The translations under genes and the position numbers were made by a program. Of a stretch of DNA of 64,000 nucleotides, positions 41,201-53,200 are shown piece by piece. The first letter of the stretch is position 1. Each line of letters opens with the position of its first letter. The notes beneath the pieces are model-generated. The model was not told where the DNA came from. It ran no database searches and saw only the letters and a program-made list of their open reading frames with translations. The stretch lies in contig NMRA01000542.1 in NCBI GenBank assembly GCA_002633005.1, positions 1 through 64,000 of the forward strand, written 5' to 3'. This DNA comes from Phoronis australis (lineage: Eukaryota; Phoronida; Phoronidae).

Positions 41201-44200
41201 CCAGACATGCTTAACAGTTAAAAACGGCTTCCCATAATTTTATTAATTAGTTGTGCCATACTCCAGAAGTGACGTTTAGGGGGTTAAAAATTTCCTGCCA
41301 TTTTGTTTTCATATAGTCTTACTGTATCAGCTGTCGTTTCAGTCATTTTACCTCAATTGTGATAAGTTCGGTCATTGTTTGCATTTGTTTATGAGTCAGT
41401 CAACACGACGCAAGGTTGCTGCGTACCGGGTGTACACAATATCACGCGCATTTTGGGAATGCCATTACATCGCTTTCCAAAAGATGACACAACTGGTTCG
41501 TTCGTGTGAAGAATGCAGCGTTACCCGTTCACGCAATATACAAAGCATTTTTTGAAGCAAGAAACCTCGCAAGCTGTGGCTTCACCTACCCTCACCCGTA
41601 CCTCCAAACATACATGTACCCCAGATCATGCAATTCCTGGAACTAGCAGTGATTCATACTGTGCTGATGTTGTCTGCAGCGCAGAGCCTTTAAGCAGCCC
41701 TGTGTTAGTGAACACAGGCCCAGCTCGACACCTGATGAGGAAGATAGTTGCCCAGTGAACATGCGGGTGAGCCAAACTTTGATAAGTTTATTGTCAACTT
41801 TACCAAAGTATTGGAGATATTTAGATGGCGGCAGCTGTGTGGCGAGGGAGTCACAGGATGTAAGCAGTTTCGGTGCTCAGGTCACCATCCAGTGGGAACA
41901 GCATACTTAAGGCATTCCATTGAGATCGGCATAACAGTGCACACTGTGCACTTGCATCAAGAGGTCCCACCACATCTGTCCCCAGTCTCTATCTCATCTC
42001 TCTAAACAGCTGTCTGTGTGTATTCTGCCTCACTATACTCAGGCTCAAACATTATCCACCCACTGACTGTTCGAGAAAAAATTTCCTCGTCTCCACTCAA
42101 TGAACAATGTCTCCGTCACTCACGTTACTGAGTCTGTGTATGTGACATGGGTCACCAACTCCAGCCATTTTCAGGCTACTACAAACTAAATGATCCCTAA
42201 ATCTAACATAATTGAGTTCTCTAACAACCTAGCTTGTCGTAGAATACTCGTCAATGAGAAGTGGCGATGAAAATTTTAGGAAACCAGCAAAAAACCAACA
42301 GTGCAACAGATCCTCACAGTAAACTTGAACGCAGAAGCAAAATGGCAGGAAATTCTTAACCCCTAGTCACTTCCGGAGTAGGGGACGACTAATTACTAAA
42401 ATTACTGGAAGCCGTAATTAACTGAAACATATGTCTATCAACAAACTGTATTTTCCATGGAAAAGGTTTCCTTCTCCTTTAAACTCATACTGAATGAGTC
42501 ATAACATAATCCATTTCACAGAGCTCCATTTTAGTAATATTGCAGACTAAAGAAACTTCGACGTAATAACTGCTTACTTTCATTATCAAAGATAACACTA
42601 CTTGAGCATGTCAACTTTTTCTTTGTGGTGAGTGTTCTGTGGACCCACGACACTTGAAAGTGAAGTAAGTATGACCACGTGCTTCACTTGTATGTAGTAC
42701 ATGGTGATATCTTGCAACGACTTCCGTGATCTTGCTTTTTTGCAAGTGCCTTGCGTCCATGGAACACAGTGTTGTGTACAATGGTAATACAAAACTGGTT
42801 GAATACACACACTTGCTGTTAATAACAATCTTTATTCTATTCCGTTCGTATCCTCAGAACGAAGTTCGACACTCAATAAAACATTGGTAAAGCAACTGAC
42901 CAAGAGACATGATTAAAAGGCTCACGATATTTTGAAATATACTAATCTTGTTTCATTCTCAAGTGGAACTAAAATTATGCAGTAAACCCACCACACAGTA
43001 AAGGCTGGAAATGTACACAGTTGGGCACAGCAGGTGTGAAATACTGTAGCATGCGTGCATGTGCGTGATAATGTCGGGGCCTCCAGACATCTAGTGCAAG
43101 CAATAAATGTAAAAGGCAATGTTCAGCCAAACCTAGCTCCACTTCAGAACTTTGTTACGCCTGCCTCCCAAGTAGCGTAAACTGCATGTCTTGAGCCGTC
43201 TAAATATTTCATTTTTTGTTGCAGGTCATTTGCAGATGTGAAGAGAGGCTGACCAGTCTGATCCTGGCCTTGGTGATGAAAGTCAATAACCGTTGTTTTA
43301 ATTTTGCTCCACCCAGCTTTGAACACAAATAAAATGTCTGAGTACGTCGCACCCAAACTTGGCACATGGCTTTGCATATAAATTTTTGCCTCTCATCACA
43401 TTTCTTCAGAGTAATGTCATAATTAAAAGGCCTCCTACAGTTTCAGCTATCTGGCTGCAACTGCATGGTAGTATGTGGACTGACCAGAATGTTGCCAAAC
43501 CATTCTTTACAGTCAACATGTATCACTGATGCGTAGACCCAAATTTTACAAAGCTTTCCTAAGTGCACTAATACCTTTTTCGGTTGGTTCCAATCATTTT
43601 CGGCTCTATAAGCATATTTAGGCTTTAAATGAGCATATTTAGGCTTTAAATGAGCATATTTAGGCTTTAAATGAGCATATTTAGGCTCTAAATGAGCATA
43701 TTTAGGCTTTAAATGAGCATATTTAGGCTCTAAATGAGCATATTTAGGCTTTAAATGAGCATATTTAGGCTCTAAATGAGCATATTTAGGCTCTAAATGA
43801 GCATATTTAGGCTCTGCCAATACATCAACAAAACATAGTAACACATGACAAAAATTGAAACACAACGAAGATCATTGTCAATCTGTACTCTCTGTAATTT
43901 ACACAGTCCAGATGCCAACAATTCATTCACTGGTACTGACATAACTTTTAATTTTTGAGTATCTTATCTGAATTGACTATTTTGCTTAAAATAAACCACA
44001 TACCGTATTCGCCGTAATAACCGCCCATGCCCCTATAAGCACCCCCCCACGCGTTTTCAGACTTTGCTGAAATAAGCGCCCAGTCCATGAACGCGTACAG
44101 GCAAACAATGACGTACTACCTACAGTCCTAAAACTCGGCTACAGTAACGTCTTCAATTTATCAAAAAAACTTTTGCACGGGTCTTCTAGACCACTGGCAC

Positions 44201-47200
44201 TGCTACGTTTGTATTTAGCCGTGACTTTACACTTCAAAGTAACGCAGCGCTTCAAAAAGAACGCAACAGCGTTCTACGCTCTCGCGACGACCGTGTCTCA
44301 CTATGGTCTGACCTTTCAGTAGACACATCGACTGTCTCATGAATAAAAATAATTCGGTGTTAAACGCACGTGGCCAGGAAGCTCGCGCTACATACATTAA
44401 CCTGTCATCAAAGACATTAGTCGGGAACTATCCATTCATGAAACGGGTAGCATAGCATCGATAAGAAATGAATATTGGCACTAATTTCCGACAATTTCTA
44501 ATATTATAAAACATGTTTGCGTTATTTTTGAGATGGATTGTTTGATTAACCATAATTGGTGTTTTTAAGCCGAATATCCGATAAAATGACAACTGACAGT
44601 GAATGCTTGCACACCCTTACACCGAAAAAATAACTGTCAGATAGTTCCGTACGCATCCAGCTACATGGCGACTAATATGGGCCTTACCGAGACAAATGTC
44701 GAAAGTTTTTAGCACGAGACCGGCAAGTGCTGAATGAAACACGCTCTGGTTTAGGCCTACTGCTTGTGCAAATTTCTTTAGACACATCTAGCTAGCTAGA
44801 TTGCATGGCTCTGGCCAAAAGACGGTCTCTGCTTTGGCAAATGAACTCTAGTGACACGCACGCGCTTGCTTACTCGCAGACGAACTTCAAAACAAACGTC
44901 ACGTGACAACAACATGACATTGTGTGTTCGTCCAAACATTTTTCTCGCCGTGTTGCCGATCATACATGTAGATGGCACGATCTTGCACAGATTTGTACTT
45001 AAACCTGCCGTTAATCCAGACTCCACGGAAAATAAAAAAATCTAAGAGACGCTACTTATAAAACTTAATGAGGATTTCAGGTAATTTGCTTGAGTCGAAA
45101 CCATTTTTATTTAAGCACTGAAGTCACCATATCGAAGACGGCGATTTCGAGGCAGTCAGTCGGCGAGTTTTTGCCCTGGGATTTCAGCACAATTTTCTGT
45201 AAAATGATCGTAATTTAGCAGCAAAGTTTGATAGCAATGCGCCACAGTTTTGTTGAAAGTCTTTCATAGATTACATATACGTTACAGTGTGTAAATTTGA
45301 TGAATTTTAGCTTCTGATTTCACTTGTTTCGGAGACCGGGTTTCAACCGCCTTGGGTTATAATAAGCGCCCCCCCCCCTGAACTGAACTTTTCTAAGCGC
45401 CCTGGTCGGTTATTACGGCGAATATGGTAGTAGATATTAATTATATCTTGGTGAAAACTGTTGACAAAGAAAGATTGAGACAGCAAATCCACATGATTCA
45501 TGCGGGTTTGTTAAAAGTGCTTCCCTAGTGTTGAAATGAATAATTATTGTTTACACGTAAAGTGCCCAGTCGGGAATAACGCCATGTCTCGGTCACAACT
45601 ATCAAACAAATGAACCATACAACAGACTGCCCACTTTTATTTATATTTGCTTAACAACCATAATGACAGACTGTGGTTTGTAAATAAATAATATATATTA
45701 CAGCAGGGATTAAATAGTTTGATGTCCTTATCAGCATTGCAGTCCTCATCAAGGATTGATCTCATAATGCACACAGTGCTGTGAAAAGATTATGTGTGGC
45801 CTTAATCCCTAATAATATTTACTTTGTGCATGGTGTCTATAGGAGAAACCCTTATCCCAAGGAAGGGCTTTGCTACAACTAATACCAAGTTTACCAAAAT
45901 TAATTTGGTTGCATGTTCTAAATGTGATTTACAGATTACTGTTCACCATTACAAAACAAAAACAACAGGAAGGATGTATGGTAACATGACTTAAAAGGCC
46001 TTTGAAGCTACTTAAAGTGGCAAGCCAAGAACATGCCAGGTATACTATACTACAGCAAACTTTCACCAATTTGGGGGAAAAATGACTGCAAAAAATGTCC
46101 TTTTTAATTTCTCAAAGGCTTCTAACATTGCGGTGAATGTCTGCAATTTTTCAAAACTTTGTCTGATGATAGCTGTTGGTGGCACAAAACTTAAAGTGGA
46201 AAAGTGTTCAGTTTGATGCTGCAAATGTTTCTTGGAAAATGATAACTTAAAAACAAACTGTCACTAGGTGGCCAAACTGTGTCCTAAATTGGAGAAATGA
46301 TAGTACACAGGCACCATCATCACTGCAACAAACACAGTACAATGCTTTCTAGCACTTTCTGGGCTTAACCCATATTATTGTACATTGTAGTTTTTATAAT
46401 AAACATTAAAAAGACATGAAGCAGAACATGGAATGAATTACAGGGAACAATTCAGAGAAAGAAACAGGCATAACGACCACAGATAATAAGGAAAAAGCAT
46501 CGATTGGTAATCCTATGAGTTGATGACATGTGACATCTGATACATCGTGTAATGTTTAATCACACTTAATATGTGAATCGTAGGATGTTCATGATATTTC
46601 ACATCAATCTGTAACAGTTTGCGATATGAACATGAAACGAATAAAATGCTGAGATCAACTTGTACTTTGTAGAAGGAAAAACAACTGACCAATGTCACGA
46701 CATCAACAACATACAGCACCTGTCTAGCACAGAGAAAAAAGCACGACTTAGTTGACTACAGATTTATCTTACCCTCAGTAGCATTACAAATACAAACAAA
46801 AAAAAACAGGATGACGTCAGAGGCCAAGAAAATCAATTGACCAATCAAACAAAAGCCTGGTATTGTTACAAATATTAACAGGACTGCCTCATATTTTATG
46901 CAATGTAATAGTTTATGTCTTTTTAGGTTGAGCCGAAATAATCACATTCTTTGATAACATCGTCGTCCATTCTTCTAAAACATAACATTTGCGTCGTGAG
47001 CAGGATGTGGATCAGAACCTATGATGAGTGTTACAGCAACAGATAAAGCAACAGCAGGAAAATAGCCAGCGGTTCGCTGAGATGATTACAAGTAGACTCA
47101 AATAACCAGTGTTTCGCTGAGATGATTACAAGAAGACTCAAATAACCAGCGGTTCACTGAAATGATTACAAGTAGACTCAAATAACCATTGGTTCGCTGA

Positions 47201-50200
47201 GATGATTACAAGTAAACTCAAATAGCCAGCGGTTCGCTGAGAGGATTACAAGTAGACTCATGCAACAACGAACCGATTCACTTATACCTTTCCAGCTTTT
47301 GCCTCTGTCTTTTTATAGCGCCATCGAGTTACGGAAAGATTACTGGTCACGTTTTAGAACTTTAATTTACAGCAGCCAAATTTCATACCAACCGAAAAAT
47401 TACCCCTAGTCCTTTTAACAAACTAAACTTCTAATGTATACAAATTGCTGGGTATGCTGGCCGAACAACAAACTCCACGCAAGGATATCAATCAGTTAAC
47501 CATAATTGAAATAGCAAGAATTATTTCGACCCAAAAAGTTTTACAGTAAGGGAACGCTTCAAATTTTGATCTGACATCGAAACAAAAGCCAGGTGAAACA
47601 ATCCAGGAGCTTGCATTCACCCAGAGGCCACAAAATGTTTCCAGCCATAACCGACCCACAAGATGAAGCCATGAGAACACCGTTCATTTGTTCAATCAAC
47701 AACCATTTGCCTAAGTGTCTATTTTAGTTCCTGACTCACACACAAACAGGTCATGGTTTGAGCTGCTGGTCCATTTTCCAGTTAATCTCTTATAGTCGCT
47801 ACCTCAATTTTTACTAGGTAATTAAAATTACACCAAGTATTTTGCTCCGNACTGCTCGGTTAACCGACCTCCCCCGATTTTTTGGATTCGCCAGTTTAAC
47901 CGCCCAAGGCGTTAACCGAACGATTACCGTAACGGTAAATTGGAGAAATGATACTGTAGTACACAGGCACCATCATCACTGCAACAAACACAGTACAATG
48001 CTTTCTAGCACTTTCTGGGCTTAACTCTTATTATTTTACATTGTAGTTTTTATAATAAACATTAATAAACATGAAGCAGAACATGGAATGAATTACAGGG
48101 AACAATTCAGAGAAGTGCCCCCAGAGAAAGAAACAGGCATAACGACCACAGATAATACGGAAAAAGCATCGATTGGTAAACCTATGAGTTGATGACATGT
48201 GACGTCTGATACATTGCGTAATTTTTAATCACACTTAATATGTGAATCGTAGGATGTTCTTGATATTTCACATCAATCTGTAACAGTTTGCGATATGAAC
48301 ATGAAACGAAAAAAATGCTGAGATCAACTCGTACTTTGTAGAAGGAAAAACAACTGACCAATGTCACGACATCAACAACATACAGCACCTGTCTAGCACA
48401 GAGAAAAAAGCACGACTTAGTTGACTACAGATTTATCACAAGATTCTTACCCTCAGTAGCATTACAAATACAAACACAAAAACTAACAGGATGAGTTAAG
48501 AGGCCAAGAAAATCAATTGACCAATCAAACAAAAGTCTGGTATTGTTACAAATATTAACAGGATTGCCTCATATTTTATGCAGTGTAATAGTTTATGTCT
48601 TTTTAGGTTGAGCCGAAATAATCACTTTCTTTGATAACATCGTCGTCCATTCTTCTAAAACATAACATTTGCGTCGTGAGCAGGATGTGGATCAGAACCT
48701 ATGATGAGTGTTACAGCAACAGATAACGCAACAGAAGGAAAATAACCAGCGGATCGCTGACATGACTACAAGTAGACTCATGCAACAACGAACTGATTCA
48801 CTTTCGCCTTATACCTTTCCAGCTTTTGCCTCTGTCTTTTTATTGTGCCATCGAGTTACGGAAAGATTACTGGTCACGTTTTAGAACTTTTACAGGAGCC
48901 AAATTTCATACCAACCAAAAAATTACCCCCAAGTCCTTTTAACAAACTAAACTTCTAACGTATACAAATTGCTGGGTATGCTGGCAGAACAACAAACGCC
49001 ACGCAAGGATATCAATCAGTAAACCATAATTGAAATAGCAAGAATTATTTCGACCCAAAAGTTTTACAGTAAGGGAACGCTTCAAATTATGATCTGACAT
49101 CAAAACAAAAGCCAGGTGAAACAATCCAGGAGCTTTCATTCACCCAGATGCCAGAAATGTTTCCAGCCATAACCGACCCACAAGATGAAGCCATGAGAAC
49201 ACCGTTCATTTGTTCAATCAACAACCATTTGCCTAAGTGTCTATTTTAGTTCCCGACTCACACACAAACAGGTCATGGTTTGAGCTGCTGGTCCATTTTC
49301 CAGTTAATCTCTTACAGTCGCTACCTCAATTTTTACTAGGTAATTAAAATTTCACCAAGTATGTTGCTTCGACATCATTTTTTGTTTGCACTCTACAGGT
49401 TGCATTTTTTGTTTGATTCAAACGAAATTCACACACAACCTGTAGTCCAGGAAGTACTGGAGGCCTATTTTTTTGTCATGATCGGATTCAAGATGGCAGA
49501 CATGGTGGCCATTTTGTATTCGAATTCAGATTCAAAGGCTCATAGAGACAGCAATTTTTCACGTACATGGCTGAAAATCGGAAAGGTTGCTGTACCAGAT
49601 GTGTACTACAGATATGCCAGAATCACTTACTTCTGATTAAAAATGGCGGAAATATTGGCCATTGTGCATGGGCACTTCNATGATTACAAGTAGACTCAAA
49701 TAACCAGCGGTTCACTGAAATGATTACAAGTAGACTCAAATAACCATTGGTTCGCTGAGATGATTACAAGTAAACTCAAATAACCAGCGGTTCGCTGAGA
49801 GGATTACAAGTAGACTCATGCAACAACGAACCGATTCACTTATACCTTTCCAGCTTTTGCCTCTGTCTTTTTATAGCGCCATCGAGTTACGGAAAGATTA
49901 CTGGTCACGTTTTAGAACTTTAATTTACAGCAGCCAAATTTCATACCAACCGAAAAATTACCCCTAGTCCTTTTAACAAACTAAACTTCTAATGTATACA
50001 AATTGCTGGGTATGCTGGCCGAACAACAAACTCCACGCAAGGATATCAATCAGTTAACCATAATTGAAATAGCAAGAATTATTTCGACCCAAAAAGTTTT
50101 ACAGTAAGGGAACGCTTCAAATTTTGATCTGACATCGAAACAAAAGCCAGGTGAAACAATCCAGGAGCTTGCATTCACCCAGAGGCCACAAAATGTTTCC

Positions 50201-53200
50201 AGCCATAACCGACCCACAAGATGAAGCCATGAGAACACCGTTCATTTGTTCAATCAACAACCATTTGCCTAAGTGTCTATTTTAGTTCCTGACTCACACA
50301 CAAACAGGTCATGGTTTGAGCTGCTGGTCCATTTTCCAGTTAATCTCTTATAGTCGCTACCTCAATTTTTACTAGGTAATTAAAATTACACCAAGTATTT
50401 TGCTCCGACATCATTTTTTTGTTTGCACTCTACAGGTTGCATTTTTTTGTTTGATTCAAACGAAATTCACGCACAACCTGTAGTCCAGGAAGTACTGGAA
50501 GCCAATTGTTTTTTGTCACGATCGGATTCAAGATGGCAGACATGGTGGCCATTTTGTATTCGAATTCAGATTCAAAGGCTCATAGAGACAGCAATTTTTC
50601 ACGTACATGGCTGAAAATCGGAAAGGTTGCTGTACCAGATGTGTACTACAGATATGCCAGAATCACTTACTTCTGATTAAAAATGGCGGAAATATTGGCC
50701 ATTGTGCATGGGCACTTCGCTTTCTGGTCGAAAACGTTTTGTCCTGTAGAGGTCGCATTGCTGCACTAATTGCTTCAAAATTTTTCACAAGTTTCTTGTA
50801 AATAGCTATTATCAAGTGCTGCTTAGCCACAAGTTGTTTTCAAACTGTTGGATTTGACGCAATTTCATCAATTTTCAATCGTGCTAGGGTGCCACTTTGA
50901 GCGGTAAGAATTTTTGCAAGTGCTTTGTCTTTCAAATGAACTGCAACAATCTTTTCTCAGACTTACCATTTTTGGGTTATTTGACTTTCCACGAAATGTT
51001 TTCGGAATTTTGTGAAACTACATCGTAAGAGAGTGCTTATTGCGCTTTCAGAAAATGTAATTTTTCTTTTCATTTTTTGCTACGACGTACTATACTTTTT
51101 TGAATTATTTTAGATTTCTTTACAACGCTGTTCCTTTGATTGATTTTTCTGCACCTTTGTAGCTGCATTCTACTGAACAAAACCGTAGCTTATTTCTAAC
51201 TCATTTCTGAAGTCTTCTTTCATCATACGATTGTTATCATCATGTTCATCATTGCCACTTTCATCGTCATCATCATCATCATCTCAAATATTCTTTTCAG
51301 TCAATTTCGTCTAGTGGCGCTCTCCGAGCACTTTTATTCTTATGCTTTTTTCTTCATTAGGTAAACAAGAGCAACGCGGAGCGTTGAAATGCACCCACGA
51401 ATGCATCGCAAATGGTGTGCTTTTGGGGTTGCTTATTTGTGTCATAAACATGGTCACTAGATGGTGCAAAAACATACAATCCGTCCAAAAACAAGAACAT
51501 GGCATTGCTTCTTTAACAGAAAGCTAAACACCAAATTTCATAGAAATCGGTCATGGAACTTCAGAGAAACAAAGGAAAACAGAATAAAATGAAATTGCCA
51601 CTAGGGGGCACAGTGTTCACTGGACCGCCTGAAAGTCCTCATTGTCTGTTGTTAACTTCATATAAATAAACTTACAAAATTTAATAATTAAAAGATCCTG
51701 CAGTGGGTTTAGGAGAGGCAGCTATGAGCACAAAACAAAACAAAACTACCACTAGGAAGCGACAGAGTAGTCAAAGTCGTCATCATGAACCGTCCTCTTC
51801 ACACTGAGAACATATACGCCAATTTTCGAAACCATCCTTACAATGATTTGGTTTATAGAGAGGTAGACGCCAAAAAACAGACTCGAAAAGAGGAAAAATG
51901 GCCACTAGGTGGTGCAAAGTACCTTGATTCCATCCAAAAACGGGAGGATAGCGTCATCTCACCAATAGATGCCCGTATTCAAAATTTTATGAAAATCTGT
52001 TGAGGACCTTTGAAAATACGTAAATGTACAAACTAAAATTGCCAACAGCGGGCGTATGAGTAGTCAGATCCATCCCAAAATCCTCGTCGTCCGTTGCCAA
52101 CATCATATGAACACACTTCTTAAATTTAGTAAAGATCCTGCATACGGTTTAGGAGATATAGCCATGGGCGCAAAAAAGAAACTGCCACTAGGAGGCACCC
52201 CAGTAGTCGAAGTCATCGGAAAATCATCATCAGCGATCCACTTCATAATTAAAATATACATGTCAATTTTCACAATTATCCTGAAAGCGGTTTGGTTGAT
52301 AGAGGGATGGACGCCAAAAAACAAGATTCAAAAACAGTAAAAATGGCCACTAAGTGGCGCAAACTAGGTTGAATCCATCTTTCCGAAAGTTGTTGTCGTC
52401 TCCTGTCAACATCATATAAATGCATTTACTAAATTTAGTAAAGATGCTGCAAACGGTTTAGGAGATATAGCCATAGGCGCAGAACAACAAAACTGCCACT
52501 AGGAGGCGCCAGAGTAGTCGAAGTCGTCAGAAAATCATCGTCCACGTTCTCTTCATAGTAAGAACATACATGCCAATTTTCACAATCATACTTAGAGCGG
52601 TTTGGTTGATAGAGGGGTGGACGTCATAAAACAGACTCGAAAACAGTAAAAATGGCCACTAGGTGGCGCAAACTACGTCAAGTCCATCCGAAAATGGCAG
52701 GATGCTGTTGTCTTACTAATAAATGCATATATACTGAATTTTGTGAAAATACGTAGAGGACCTTTGAAGATACAGAGGTAAATGTAAAAAACTAAAATTG
52801 CCACTAGGGAGCACACCGGTAGTCGAATCTGTTTGAAAGTTCGCTCATGCCATCCCATCAATGAAAGGAACACATGTGCAAAATTTCATGAACAATACGT
52901 CAAACGGTTTTGGAGATAGAGCAGCGGACGCCGGATGCCAGACGGATGCAGTCCGGACGAACGCAGATGACGATGACGCCATAATGCGTCCACATATAAA
53001 TATGTGGGCGCATAAAAATGCACTGCCATTCACAAGTCTGGCACTGTCAATGTTGATGATATCTGTCAACAGATGGAGCAATCGTTCGCACTACACAAAG
53101 TCTGAGAAAGACATGACTCGTTACTGGCTGTCTGCCTGGCATTGACAGTACAGTAAATGGGAACAGATTGAGCATTATCGAATTTCGAACTTCCATCCGC

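Noticed and set aside
47492-50238. Identical 62-codon frame present twice (47492 and 50050) as a duplicated gene
   Set aside because: Both lie in the 728 bp overlap produced by the assembly joint, so this is one sequence counted twice.
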